Source of the DNA: Pelomonas sp963422775
GTDB lineage: Bacteria; Pseudomonadota; Gammaproteobacteria; Burkholderiales; Burkholderiaceae_C
Assembly: GCA_963422775.4 (NCBI GenBank)
Contig: CAUJSJ030000086.1
Location: 1 to 64,000 of the forward strand
Reading direction: 5' to 3'
Length of the DNA stretch: 64,000 nt
Below the pieces are notes generated by a model. That model was given only the letters and a program-made list of their open reading frames with translations. It was not told the origin of the DNA and did not search any database. This document shows positions 1-10,519 of the stretch, one piece after another (positions within the stretch are counted from its first letter, which is position 1; every line of letters starts with the position of its first letter). Made by a program: the position numbers and the translations under genes.

Positions 1-694
1 CCGCAGGCGCTGATCGACCAGTACGGCGCCGACACGGCCCGCCTGTTCGTCATGTTCGCGAGCCCGCCGGAACAGACGCTGGAGTGGAACGACGCCGCCG
101 TCGAAGGCGCACACCGCTTCCTGAAGCGCGTGTGGAACTTCGGCGCGCGCAACGTCGATGCGATCAAGGCCGGCGGCAAGGATTTCGCCGCGCTGAACGG
201 CGACGGCAAAGGCGCTGCGCCGTGAAGTGCACAACGTGCTCAAGCAGGTCAGCTACGACTACGAGCGCATGCAGTACAACACCGTCGTCTCCGGCGCGAT
301 GAAGCTGCTGAATGCGCTGGAAGGCTTCAAGGCTGAGGGCCAGTCGGCCGCCATCCGCGACGGCTTCTCGGTGCTGCTGCGCGTGCTCTATCCAGCCACG
401 CCCCACATCGCCCACCAGCTCTGGCAGGACCTCGGCTTCGCCGCCGAACTCGGCGACCTGCTCGACGCGCCCTGGCCCACGGTCGACGAGGCTGCGCTGG
501 TGCAGGACGAGATCGAGCTGATGCTGCAGGTCAACGGCAAGCTGCGCGGCGCGGTCAAGGTGCCGGCGAGCGCCGACAAGGCCGCCATCGAAGCTGCGGC
601 GTTGGCCAACCCGGAATTCGCGAAGTTCAGCGAAGGCAAGGCGCCCAAGAAGGTCGTCATCGTCCCTGGCCGCTTGGTGAACATCGTCGTCTGA
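1..694 (+). CDS. leuS: Leucyl-tRNA synthetase, C-terminal part (5' end outside window, one-base frameshift)
   Basis: Charges tRNA-Leu with leucine in the cytoplasm. The first ~70 codons in frame 1 (for example RLFVMFASPPEQTLEW and RVWNFGARN) match the end of the LeuRS catalytic core and the start of the anticodon-binding domain. That frame then hits TGA at 223-225. The continuation (KALRREVHNVLKQVSYDYER onward) lies in frame 2 and runs to TGA at 692-694. Dropping one A from the AAA at 208-210 restores one open frame, so this looks like a homopolymer insertion in an essential gene rather than a true pseudogene. The C-terminal domain is otherwise normal (LMLQVNGKLRG). The stop overlaps the lptE start by one base (TGATG), the usual Burkholderiales leuS-lptE-holA order. 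Confidence 0.95.
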
Positions 695-1179
695 TGGACC
701 GCCGCCTCGCCCTGCTCAGCCTCGCAGCCCTCACCGGCTGCGGCTTCGAGCTGCGCCACGAGCCGGTGCTGTCCTTCCAGACACTGGCGCTCGTCGGCTT
801 CCCGCCGGAGTCGCCGCTGGCCGCCGGCCTGCGGCGCCAGGTCAAGCGCACGCCGGTGCAGCTGATCGACGACCCGGCCCGCGCCCAGGTCGTGCTGGAG
901 GCGCTGCGCGAACACCGCGACCGCACCGTCGTCGCGTCCACCAGCGTCGGCCAGGTGCGCGAATTCCAGCTGCGCCTGCAGTTCGACTACATGATCCGCA
1001 CGGCCAGCGGCGAGCTGCTGGTGCCCAAGGTCGAGCTGCGCCTGACACGCGACATGAACTTCACCGAGACCGCGGCCCTGGCCAAGGAGCAGGAGGCCGC
1101 CAATCTCTACGGCGCGATGCACTCCGACGCCATCGCCCAGGTCATGCGCCGGCTCGCGGCCGTGAAGCTGCCGACATGA
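694..1179 (+). CDS. lptE: LPS-assembly lipoprotein LptE
   Basis: Outer-membrane lipoprotein that plugs the LptD barrel and helps insert lipopolysaccharide. The protein has 161 residues, starting with a short lipoprotein signal and a lipobox (ALTGC, Cys16) followed by the GFELR segment typical of LptE. Most of the rest is the compact LptE fold, with the conserved-looking stretch VELRLTRDMNF and the C-terminal helix with DAIAQVMRRLAAV. The start ATG overlaps the leuS stop, so translation is probably coupled. Its partner lptD is also in this window, at 13.2-15.6 kb. Family assignment rests on length, lipobox and gene order, which together are convincing. Confidence 0.92.
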   Translation: MDRRLALLSLAALTGCGFELRHEPVLSFQTLALVGFPPESPLAAGLRRQVKRTPVQLIDDPARAQVVLEALREHRDRTVVASTSVGQVREFQLRLQFDYMIRTASGELLVPKVELRLTRDMNFTETAALAKEQEAANLYGAMHSDAIAQVMRRLAAVKLPT

Positions 1180-1183
1180 GGCC

Positions 1184-1254
1184 CCTACGTCCGCTTCGCG
1201 TCCTGCCCCCCGAGGGGGCGCCTCAGCGCCTTCGGGCGGCCGGGCGGCGCTGAG
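1184..1254. repeat. Dispersed palindromic repeat, copy 1 (lptE-holA spacer)
   Basis: The whole lptE-holA gap is two hairpins: GCCCCC-CGA-GGGGGC at 1205-1219, and arms TCAGCGCC / GGCGCTGA at 1223-1253 around a CTTCGGGCGGCC-like loop. The same layout (CCCCCGAGGGGG core, then CTTGGG-CGGCC) recurs near 5.4 kb, inside a gene at 49.5 kb and near 54.6 kb. It is a REP-like family seen in many Burkholderiales. There is no T-tract, so it is a poor intrinsic terminator. Confidence 0.7.
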
Positions 1255-2325
1255 ATGCAGCTCCGCGCCGAGGCCCTTGCCGGCCACCTGAGCAAGGGCC
1301 TGGCCCGCATCTACACGGTCCACGGCGACGAGCCCCTGCTCGCCCAGGAGGCGGCCGACCAGATCCGCGCCGCCGCGCGTGCCAACGGCTTTGGCGAGCG
1401 GCAGATCTTCATCGTCTCCGGCGCCTACTTCGACTGGGCGCCCGTGCTGGCCGCCGCGCAGGCCATGAGCCTGTTTGCCGACCGCCAGTTCATCGAGATC
1501 CGCATCCCCAGCGGCAAGCCGGGCAAGGACGGCTCCGAGGCCTTGCAGCGTTACGCGCAAGCCGCGCCTGACGATGTGCTGACCCTCGTGACGCTGCCGC
1601 GCCTGGACAAGACCCAGCTCTCCAGCGCCTGGTTCACGGCGCTGGACGGCAACGGCTGCTCCATCCGCGTCGAGCCCGTCGAACGCCGCCTGCTGCCGGC
1701 CTGGCTGGCCCAGCGCCTGAAGGCCCAGGGCCAGTCCGTGCCCGAGGGTGAGGACGGACAGAAGGCGCTGGCCTTCTTTGCCGATCGCGTCGAGGGCAAT
1801 CTGCTGGCCGCCCACCAGGAACTGCAAAAGCTCGCACTGCTGCACCCCAAGGGCGAGTTGACGCTGGAACAGATCGAGGCCGCCGTGCTGGACGTGGCGC
1901 GGTTTGACGTCTTCAAGCTCAGCGAGGCCGTGCTGTCGGGCGCCGTGCCGCGCATGCTGCGCATGCTGGACGGCCTGGAGGCCGAGGGCGAGGCCGCGGT
2001 GCTGGTGCACTGGACGCTGGCCGAGGACGCTCGCGCCCTGGCCCGCGTGCGCGCCGCGCTGGACGCCGGCAAGCCGTTACCGCTGGCGCTGCGCGAGGCG
2101 CGCGTCTGGGGCGCCAAGGAACGCCTCATCGAGCGCATCGCGCCGCGGCTGGACGCATTCCAGGCCGGCGCCCTCGTCCAGGCCGCTCAGGTGTGCGACG
2201 GCCTCGTCAAGGGCCTGCGTCACCCGGACTGGCCATCCGACCCCTGGGCCGCACTGCGCCGCCTGGCCTTGATGCTGGGGGAAGCCGCCAGCGGTAAAAT
2301 TGGGGCTGTTCTGGCTGCCCGCTGA
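1255..2325 (+). CDS. holA: DNA polymerase III subunit delta
   Basis: Delta subunit of the clamp-loader complex, which opens the beta sliding clamp. It has 356 residues (E. coli HolA has 343). The N-terminal AAA+-like domain shows the typical opening (LARIYTVHGDEPLLAQEAADQIR) and the beta-clamp-contact region (AQAMSLFADRQFIEIRIPSG). The middle and C-terminal helical collar domains follow (FFADRVEGNLLAAHQELQKL, LARVRAALDAG). The ATG at 1255 lies just after the repeat-filled spacer. Its position after leuS-lptE is conserved across Burkholderiales. Confidence 0.95.
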   Translation: MQLRAEALAGHLSKGLARIYTVHGDEPLLAQEAADQIRAAARANGFGERQIFIVSGAYFDWAPVLAAAQAMSLFADRQFIEIRIPSGKPGKDGSEALQRYAQAAPDDVLTLVTLPRLDKTQLSSAWFTALDGNGCSIRVEPVERRLLPAWLAQRLKAQGQSVPEGEDGQKALAFFADRVEGNLLAAHQELQKLALLHPKGELTLEQIEAAVLDVARFDVFKLSEAVLSGAVPRMLRMLDGLEAEGEAAVLVHWTLAEDARALARVRAALDAGKPLPLALREARVWGAKERLIERIAPRLDAFQAGALVQAAQVCDGLVKGLRHPDWPSDPWAALRRLALMLGEAASGKIGAVLAAR

Positions 2326-2366
2326 GCCCGATTGGGCTATCGTCGGGGCGGGAGCCCCATGCCACC

Positions 2367-2969
2367 ATGACGATGCCTGATCGCCACCCTGTCCGCCACC
2401 TCATCCTCGCCGCCCTCGCGCTGGGCTCGCTTGCCGCCCAGGCCGTGCCGGTAACCGTGCAGTTGCGTGGGCCGAACGGCCAGCCGCTGGCCGGCGCCGC
2501 CGTGGCCATCGAGGTCAAGGGCCGCACCGGCAAGACCACCACGGCCAAGGCCGAGATGGGCCAGCGCGAGCGCCAGTTCACGCCTCAACTGCTCGTCGTG
2601 CAGACCGGCACGGCCGTCAACTTCCCGAACTTCGACACCGTGCGGCATCACGTCTACTCGTTCTCGCCGATCAAGGTCATCGACATCAAGCTCTACTCCG
2701 GCACGCCGACCGAACCCGTCGTGTTTGACAAGCCCGGCATCGCCACGCTGGGCTGCAACATCCACGACCGCATGAGCGCCCACATCGTCGTCGTCGACAC
2801 GCCCACCTTCGGGCGCACCGACGACAGGGGCCAGGTGGCGTTCGACCTGCCGGCGGGTGAGCATGTCGTCAAGGCCTGGCACGGCGGCCAGAAGTCGCCC
2901 ACGCTGCAGAGCGTCAAGCTCGACGTGCCGGCGGGCGGGGGCACCGTGGCCCTGACCCTCGGCGAGTGA
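2367..2969 (+). CDS. Periplasmic cupredoxin-like protein ('methylamine utilization protein' type)
   Basis: Small exported protein of 200 residues. A cleavable signal (LILAALALGSLAAQA) ends near residue 26. The body is a carboxypeptidase-regulatory-like / cupredoxin fold. Likely type-1 copper ligands are His in FDTVRHHVYSFS (residues ~90-100) and the Cys-His-Met set in LGCNIHDRMSAHI (~128-140), which is the plastocyanin/azurin C-x2-H-x2-M pattern. Databases often label such proteins 'methylamine utilization', but no methylamine genes are present, so I would not use that function. It ends 10 nt before the GGDEF/EAL gene, suggesting a shared transcript. Copper binding is inferred from the motif. 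Confidence 0.8.
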   Translation: MTMPDRHPVRHLILAALALGSLAAQAVPVTVQLRGPNGQPLAGAAVAIEVKGRTGKTTTAKAEMGQRERQFTPQLLVVQTGTAVNFPNFDTVRHHVYSFSPIKVIDIKLYSGTPTEPVVFDKPGIATLGCNIHDRMSAHIVVVDTPTFGRTDDRGQVAFDLPAGEHVVKAWHGGQKSPTLQSVKLDVPAGGGTVALTLGE

Positions 2970-2979
2970 CAAGACCGCA

Positions 2980-5373
2980 ATGCGCTGGCCAGCCTGGCTG
3001 AATCTGCGCCGCCTCGAGGGGCGCATCGTCGCCCTCTTCCTGGCGTTGCTGCTGGTCGTGCAGCTCGTCAGCTTCTTCGCCATCCACGCCAGCATCACCC
3101 ACAACGCCGAGGAATCGCTCGCCGCCGAGTTGCAGACCGGCGAGCGCGTGCTGCGCCGCCTGCTGGACCAGCGCGCGGGCAAGCTGCGCGACGCGGCCGA
3201 GCTGCTGGCCAAGGACTACGGCTTTCGCAGCACGGTGGGCCTGTCGCTGGCTGAATCCGACACGGTCGAAACCATCAAGGACGCCCTCGTCAACCAGGGC
3301 GAGCGCGTCGGCGCCTCGGTCGTCGCCTACTTCGACGACCAGCAGCACCTCGTCGCCGCCACGCGCGACGGCTCGGCCTCCTTCGGCACGGCGCTGCGCC
3401 AGCTCATCCAGAGCAACGAGGGCGCGGCGCTGGCGGTGCAGGGCAGCCATGTCTACCAGGTCGTCGCCGTGCAGGTGCGCACGCCGGCACCGGTGGGCTG
3501 GGTGCTGATGGCCTTCGCGCTGGACCGCGAGGTGCTGGACGACCTGAAGGCCCTGTCCGAGTTGCAGAGCGTGGTGCTGCTGCAGAGCCCGGCCAAGCCC
3601 TGGCTAAGCATCGTCGACAACCTCGAAGACGGCGCGGCCGTGGCGCTGCGCGCCGGCCTGGGTCGCGAAGCGCCGATGGACGGCGTCTTCGAGCTGGCCG
3701 GCGAGCGCATGCGCGCCCGTTTCGTGCCGCTGATCGGTGGCGAACAGCCGCTGGGTGTGCTGCTGCTGCGCTCGCTGGACGCGGCCCTGGCGCCCTACCA
3801 GCAGCTGCAGCTCGTGCTGCTCGGCCTGACGCTGCTGGGCGTGGCCGTCTTCGCGCTGGTGAGCGTGCTGATGGCGCGCGGCATCAGCAACCCCATCACC
3901 GCGCTGTCGGCATCGGCGCGGCGGCTGGAGAGTGGCGACTACGACACGCCCGTGCCGTCCACATCGAACCTGGACGAGGTGCGCAAACTGGCGCTGGCAC
4001 TGGAGAACATGCGCGAGGGCATCCGCCGCCGCGACGCCCTCGTCAACAACCTGGCCTATGTGGACCAGCTGACGCTGCTGCCCAACCGCGCACGCTTCGC
4101 CGAGTTCCTGCAGCACCACCTCATCAACAGCGACACGCCGGGCGCCGTGCTGATGCTGGACCTGGACCGCTTCAAGCACGTCAACGATGTGCTCGGCCAC
4201 GAGGTGGGTGACCGGCTGCTCCAGTCGGTGGCCGAGCGGCTGCAGGCGTTGTGCGCGCCGGCGCATTCGGTGCTCGCGCGGCTGTCGGGCGACGAGTTCG
4301 CCGTGCTGCTGGCCCACACCGACGCGCACGCCGCCAGCGAGGCAGCTCTCGCGATCCTGAAGGACTTCGAGCGCCCGCTGCAGATCGACAACGAGACCAT
4401 CGACCTGGGTGCCGGCATCGGCATCGCCCTCTTCCCCGAGCATGGCGCCGACGTCAACCTGCTGCTGGGCCGCGCCGAGTTGGCGATGTACGCGGCCAAG
4501 ACCCGGCAGTGCGGCAGCCTGATCTATCACGCCCAGCTGGACGCCGGCAGCCAGGAGTCGCTGTCGCTGCTGACTGAGCTGCGCCATGCCGTCGAGGGCG
4601 ACGAGCTGCGCATGTTCCTGCAGCCCAAGATCGACCTCGCGCAAGGCCGCGTCGTCGGCGCCGAGGCGCTGGTGCGCTGGCAACACCCCACGCGCGGCCT
4701 GGTGCCGCCGATGCAGTTCATCCCGTTTGCCGAGCAGACCGGTTTCATCCGCCTGCTCAGCGCCTGGGTGCTGGCGAGCGCGGCCAAGTTCGCGCGCCAG
4801 GCGGCGGACGCCGGCCTCACGCTGCGGCTGTCGGTCAACCTGTCCACCCGCGACCTGATGGACCAGGACCTGCCGGGCAAGATCGAGGCCATGATGGCCC
4901 CGCTGCAGGTGCCCGCGGCGTCGCTGTGCCTGGAGATCACCGAGAGCGCCATCATGGACGATCCCGAGCGGGCGCTGTCCACGCTGGAGCATCTGCACGC
5001 GATGGGTTTCAAGCTGTCCATCGACGACTTCGGCACCGGCTATTCGTCGCTGGCCTACCTGAAGCGCCTGCCGGTGGATGAGCTGAAGATCGACAAGAGC
5101 TTCGTCATGGCCATGGAGCGCGACCTGGACGACGCGCGCATCGTGCGCTCGACCATCGAGCTGGCGCACAACCTCGGGCTGACCGTCGTCGCCGAGGGCC
5201 TGGAGACGATCAAGGCCTGGGCCATGCTGGCCCGGCTGGGCTGCGACGAGGGCCAGGGCTACTACATCTGCAAGCCCATGCCGCAGGAGCAGTTCATCGC
5301 CTGGGCCCAAGGCTGGCAGCCGCCCGACATCTCGGCTGTCACGGCCGAGAGCCTGATGGCCAAGCTCGGCTGA
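2980..5373 (+). CDS. Membrane-bound HAMP-GGDEF-EAL cyclic-di-GMP protein
   Basis: A 797-residue inner-membrane signalling protein. TM1 (~16-37) and TM2 (~275-298) bracket a ~235-residue periplasmic sensor domain. A HAMP linker follows (~297-350), then GGDEF (from about 360) and EAL (from about 540). The GGDEF signature is SGDEF (~residue 433), a conservative change that can retain cyclase activity. The EAL half has full catalytic motifs (GAEALVRW, EITES, DDFGTGYSSL, KIDKSF, EGLE), so phosphodiesterase activity is the safer prediction. It sits 10 nt after the periplasmic cupredoxin gene, so that protein could feed the sensor domain; that link is inference. Confidence 0.9.
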   Translation: MRWPAWLNLRRLEGRIVALFLALLLVVQLVSFFAIHASITHNAEESLAAELQTGERVLRRLLDQRAGKLRDAAELLAKDYGFRSTVGLSLAESDTVETIKDALVNQGERVGASVVAYFDDQQHLVAATRDGSASFGTALRQLIQSNEGAALAVQGSHVYQVVAVQVRTPAPVGWVLMAFALDREVLDDLKALSELQSVVLLQSPAKPWLSIVDNLEDGAAVALRAGLGREAPMDGVFELAGERMRARFVPLIGGEQPLGVLLLRSLDAALAPYQQLQLVLLGLTLLGVAVFALVSVLMARGISNPITALSASARRLESGDYDTPVPSTSNLDEVRKLALALENMREGIRRRDALVNNLAYVDQLTLLPNRARFAEFLQHHLINSDTPGAVLMLDLDRFKHVNDVLGHEVGDRLLQSVAERLQALCAPAHSVLARLSGDEFAVLLAHTDAHAASEAALAILKDFERPLQIDNETIDLGAGIGIALFPEHGADVNLLLGRAELAMYAAKTRQCGSLIYHAQLDAGSQESLSLLTELRHAVEGDELRMFLQPKIDLAQGRVVGAEALVRWQHPTRGLVPPMQFIPFAEQTGFIRLLSAWVLASAAKFARQAADAGLTLRLSVNLSTRDLMDQDLPGKIEAMMAPLQVPAASLCLEITESAIMDDPERALSTLEHLHAMGFKLSIDDFGTGYSSLAYLKRLPVDELKIDKSFVMAMERDLDDARIVRSTIELAHNLGLTVVAEGLETIKAWAMLARLGCDEGQGYYICKPMPQEQFIAWAQGWQPPDISAVTAESLMAKLG

Positions 5374-5377
5374 CTGA

Positions 5378-5448
5378 CCCCCCGCCCGGGAGCCCTCGGG
5401 CGGTCCACCACGGGGATGCAGCCGCGCTTGGGGCGGCCCGGCACGCGG
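5378..5448. repeat. Dispersed palindromic repeat, copy 2
   Basis: Spacer between the convergent GGDEF/EAL and pncC genes. It contains a hairpin with arms CCGCCCG (5382-5388) and CGGGCGG (5397-5403), then CGCTTGGGGCGGCCCGGC, the tail shared with copies 1, 3 and 4. It abuts the pncC stop at 5449. No T-run follows either arm. Confidence 0.6.
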
Positions 5449-5946
5449 CTAGTTGTCCCGATCTTCCAGCGCGTCACAGAGCGCCGTCAGCCCCGCGGTC
5501 ACCGTCTGCGCCCGCACCGCGTGGCGATCACCCTCGAAGTTCTCGCGCCAGACCTTGGCGGGCCGACCCGCATGCACCAGGGCCAGCCAGACCGTGCCGA
5601 CCGGCTTGGCCGCGCTGCCGCCCGTGGGTCCGGCGATGCCGGTGACCGACAGCGCCCAGTCGATGGGCGCATGGGCCAGCAGGCCGCGCGCCATGTGCTC
5701 GGCCACCTCCGCGCTGACCGAGCCGTGCAGCGAGATCAGCGCCTTGGGCACGCCGAGGAACTCGGTCTTGGACTGGTCGCTGTAGCTGACGACGCCGCGC
5801 TCGAACCACTGGCTGGAACCGGCCAGGCTGGTGCAGGCCGCCGCGATGAGGCCGCCGGTGCAGGATTCGGCCGTGCCGATGTGCTCGCGCCGCTGGATCA
5901 GCGCGACGGCGATGCGGTCGATCAATTCGTGGTCGTCTGCAAGCAT
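5449..5946 (-). CDS. pncC: Nicotinamide-nucleotide amidase (CinA C-terminal domain family)
   Basis: Hydrolyses nicotinamide mononucleotide to nicotinate mononucleotide in NAD recycling. The 165 residues are a stand-alone CinA C-terminal domain of normal length. The active-site segment TAESCTGGLIAA (residues ~25-36) and the conserved TGIAGPTGGS and KPVGTVWLA segments are intact. It is the last gene of a minus-strand run thiL-pgpA-pncC, with only a few bases between pgpA and pncC. This cluster is common in betaproteobacteria. Confidence 0.93.
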   Translation of the reverse strand: MLADDHELIDRIAVALIQRREHIGTAESCTGGLIAAACTSLAGSSQWFERGVVSYSDQSKTEFLGVPKALISLHGSVSAEVAEHMARGLLAHAPIDWALSVTGIAGPTGGSAAKPVGTVWLALVHAGRPAKVWRENFEGDRHAVRAQTVTAGLTALCDALEDRDN

Positions 5947-5950
5947 GGCA

Positions 5951-6478
5951 TCACCCCATCAGGAAACGGTAGAGCGCAATGACGGCAAGCGTACAGCCGG
6001 CCGCGACGAAATCGTCGAACAGGATGCCCCAACCCTGCGCCCAGCCGACGGGCGCGCCGCGCTCGCCCTTGAAGAGCCGGTCCGCCCAACCCACCGGCCC
6101 GGGCTTGGCCGCGTCGAAGAAGCGGAACAAGCCGAAGGCGATGAGCTGGCCGAGCCAGCCGACAGGTGCGATCAGCCAAAGGATGAGCCAGAAGGCCAGC
6201 ACCTCGTCCCAGACGATGGCGCCCGGATCGGGCGTGTTCATGTCGCGCGCCGTGCGCGTGCAGGCCCACCAGCCGACGAGGGTGCCCAAGCCGATCAGCA
6301 GCCCCCAGGCGAGGTCGTTCATCCACGGCGCGATGACGGCGAACACGAGCCAGGCCCACAGCGTGCCGACGGTGCCCGGCGCCTTCGGGCTCAGGCCGCT
6401 GCCGAAGCCGAACGCGATCCAGCGTGCCGGGTGGCGCAGCATGAAAACCGGCGTCGGGCGAATGGGTGCACCGCTCAT
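5951..6478 (-). CDS. pgpA: Phosphatidylglycerophosphatase A
   Basis: Inner-membrane lipid phosphatase that removes phosphate from phosphatidylglycerophosphate to give phosphatidylglycerol. It has 175 residues with about four hydrophobic segments. The family hallmarks are present: FGSGLSPKAPGTVGTLWA near residues 24-41, the acidic segment WDEVLAFWL, and a GWGILFDDFVAAG stretch near the C-terminus. Its start overlaps the thiL stop by 4 nt, so the pair is probably translationally coupled. Confidence 0.93.
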   Translation of the reverse strand: MSGAPIRPTPVFMLRHPARWIAFGFGSGLSPKAPGTVGTLWAWLVFAVIAPWMNDLAWGLLIGLGTLVGWWACTRTARDMNTPDPGAIVWDEVLAFWLILWLIAPVGWLGQLIAFGLFRFFDAAKPGPVGWADRLFKGERGAPVGWAQGWGILFDDFVAAGCTLAVIALYRFLMG

Positions 6479-7413
6479 GATTTGAAGTGGTCGAAGGACC
6501 GCAAACCGTGCTCGACGGTCGCGCCGCGCGCATCGACAACGCGAAGACCGAACTCGGCTTCAACGACGCCGATGCGCGTCAAGGCCACGCCCACATCGGG
6601 GAGCCGCACGCCGGCCGGTGCCGTGAAGACCAACTCGTAGTCGTCGCCGCCGGCCAGCAGGCATTCGCGCTGAAGTGTGGCGGGCTGCGCGGCCAGCACG
6701 GCGCTGCGCGGCAAGGCGTCCACGTCGAGGCGGGCACCAACATGCGAGGCCGCAAGGATGTGGCCGAGATCGCCGAGCAGGCCGTCCGACACGTCGATGG
6801 CCGCCGTCGCGATGCCGCGCAGCGCCTGGCCCAGCGCAACCCGCGGTGTCGGCAGTTCCATCGCCGCACGCACGCTGTCGAAGCCGCTGCCGTCCAGCGC
6901 CACCGTGCCGCGGAACACCTCCAGCGCCAGCCGCGCATCGCCCAGCCGCCCGGACACCCAGATCTCGTCGCCCACGCGGGCGCCGCTGCGCAGCAGGGCC
7001 TGCCCCGGCGGCGTCTCGCCGAAGATGGTGATGCAGAGGTTCAGCGGCCCCTGCGTCGTGTCGCCACCGATGAGCGGACAGGCATGCGCTTCGGCCAGAG
7101 CCCACAGGCCACGCGCGAAGCCGGCCAGCCAGGCTTCGTCGACGCGCGGCAGCGCCAGCGCCAATGTGAAACCTCGCGGCGTCGCACCGCAGGCGGCCAG
7201 ATCGCTCAGGTTGACGGCCAGCGCCTTGTGGCCCAGCCGCGACGGGTCGACAGTGGACAGGAAGTGCCGGCCCTCGACCAGCATGTCGCTGGACACCAGC
7301 CAGCGCGCACCCGGCGTGGGCACGAGCACGGCGCAGTCATCGCCCACGCCCACCTCGACACCACCACCCGCGGAGCGCTGGAAATAGCGCCGGATCAGAT
7401 CGAACTCGCCCAT
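6475..7413 (-). CDS. thiL: Thiamine-monophosphate kinase
   Basis: ATP-dependent kinase making thiamine diphosphate from thiamine monophosphate, the last step of cofactor synthesis. The 312 residues begin GEFDLIRRYFQR, as ThiL proteins do. They show the PurM-like fold motifs GVGDDCAVL (~23-31), the SDMLVEGRHF segment, GGDTTQGPL, AAIDVSDGLLGDL and AGGDDYELVFTAP. It is first in the minus-strand thiL-pgpA-pncC operon and divergent from maeB. The intergenic gap of about 90 bases must hold both promoters. Confidence 0.96.
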   Translation of the reverse strand: MGEFDLIRRYFQRSAGGGVEVGVGDDCAVLVPTPGARWLVSSDMLVEGRHFLSTVDPSRLGHKALAVNLSDLAACGATPRGFTLALALPRVDEAWLAGFARGLWALAEAHACPLIGGDTTQGPLNLCITIFGETPPGQALLRSGARVGDEIWVSGRLGDARLALEVFRGTVALDGSGFDSVRAAMELPTPRVALGQALRGIATAAIDVSDGLLGDLGHILAASHVGARLDVDALPRSAVLAAQPATLQRECLLAGGDDYELVFTAPAGVRLPDVGVALTRIGVVEAEFGLRVVDARGATVEHGLRSFDHFKS

Positions 7414-7502
7414 GGCCGCGATTAGACCTTGTGGAGATCCACAGCGACCCGAGGCGGCTGCGGTGGCATGATTCCAGCCCCGTCGGAACCAGTGACCTCG
7501 CC

Positions 7503-9801
<2,299 letters not shown>

Positions 9802-9929
9802 GGACGGCCTCATGACGGGTGGGGAACGGCCCAAAAGCGACCTGACTCCCCCAATTGACAGAAGTTTTCACGCCGAAAACTCCGTCATGCCGCCGTCACA
9901 GACTCAACAAAAACAAGTACTTACCGAAG

Positions 9930-9947
9930 TGTGAGCGCAGGCTCACA
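9930..9947. promoter_or_regulatory. Short palindrome upstream of the RNase gene, possible operator
   Basis: TGTGAGC-GCAG-GCTCACA is a perfect 7+7 inverted repeat about 90 nt before the RNase start and 35 nt before the candidate promoter. A dimeric regulator could bind it. No other copy was noticed in the window, and no regulator is assigned. Confidence 0.3.
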
Positions 9948-9982
9948 AAGCCCCATTCCAGGCTTGGACGCGGCAGTCCGGC

Positions 9983-10011
9983 TTGAGCTTTTTGGGTCGC
10001 TTCGGTACCAT
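9983..10011 (+). promoter_or_regulatory. Candidate sigma-70 promoter of the RNase gene
   Basis: TTGAGC (9983-9988), a 17-nt spacer and TACCAT (10006-10011) lie 27 nt before the GTG start. The -35 is good and the -10 is weak. It is the best-spaced pair in this spacer. A TTGACA at 9858 has no matching -10. Confidence 0.35.
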
Positions 10012-10037
10012 ATCGGTTTTCCGTTCAGGGTAAACCC

Positions 10038-10472
10038 GTGTTTTTGCTCTCCTGGCTGGCGCGCTCCGGCGCCTCGGCGGCACTTTCCGCCCTGCTGCTC
10101 ACCGGCCTTGCCGGCGGCGTGCAAGCCAAGGAAGCCCCCAGCAATGGGATCTCCACCGCAACGCCCGCTCTGGCTGAAGTTCAGCTGAGCGAGCTGCCCG
10201 CCCAGGCACAGGAAACCCACCGGCTCATTCTCGCTGGCGGCCCATTTCCCTATGCCAAGGACGGCGTGGTGTTCGGCAATCGAGAACGCCTTCTGCCTCG
10301 CCAGGCACGCGGCTTCTATCGCGAATACACGGTCAAGACCCCAGGCGCGCGCACACGGGGCGCTCGCCGCCTCATCTGCGGCGGCAAGCCCCCCACGGCG
10401 CCAGAGGTTTGTTACTACACCGACGATCACTATGCCAGCTTCAAGCGCGTCCGCGCCCAAGCCGGCCGGTGA
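10038..10472 (+). CDS. Secreted barnase-type guanyl-specific ribonuclease
   Basis: Extracellular or periplasmic RNase of the barnase (N1/T1) family, 144 residues from a GTG start. The GTG is chosen because it begins a good signal peptide (residues 1-30, cut after GGVQA) and has AGGG 7 nt upstream. Active-site residues by motif match to barnase are Glu96 in FYREYTV, Arg in the ARTRGARR segment (105-111) and His131 in YYTDDHYASF. VVFGNRERLLP matches barnase VFSNREGKLP. Cys114 and Cys125 could form a disulfide. The barstar inhibitor gene follows 47 nt downstream, which supports an active and toxic enzyme. Confidence 0.88.
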   Translation: MFLLSWLARSGASAALSALLLTGLAGGVQAKEAPSNGISTATPALAEVQLSELPAQAQETHRLILAGGPFPYAKDGVVFGNRERLLPRQARGFYREYTVKTPGARTRGARRLICGGKPPTAPEVCYYTDDHYASFKRVRAQAGR

Positions 10473-10502
10473 AGGTCCAGGGTTCAGCAGTTTTGTGACT
10501 TG

Positions 10503-10510
10503 AAAGGAGG
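10503..10510 (+). promoter_or_regulatory. Near-perfect Shine-Dalgarno of the barstar gene
   Basis: AAAGGAGG lies 9 nt before the barstar ATG, almost the full anti-SD complement. The RNase gene has only AGGG and a GTG start. Inhibitor should therefore be translated more strongly than toxin from a shared message. Confidence 0.7.
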
Positions 10511-10519
10511 ATCGCGACC

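Noticed and set aside
388..2010. 540-codon open frame on the minus strand over leuS, lptE and holA
   Set aside because: It is antisense to three well-identified genes and its sequence is low-complexity Gln/Ala/Gly/Leu, an effect of high GC at third codon positions.
2367..2969. Methylamine utilization role for the cupredoxin
   Set aside because: The label is inherited from distant relatives; no methylamine dehydrogenase or mau genes are nearby.
7431..7502. Upstream start for the malic enzyme at GTG 7431
   Set aside because: Family homology begins at ATG 7503; the extension would take up much of the divergent promoter region with thiL.
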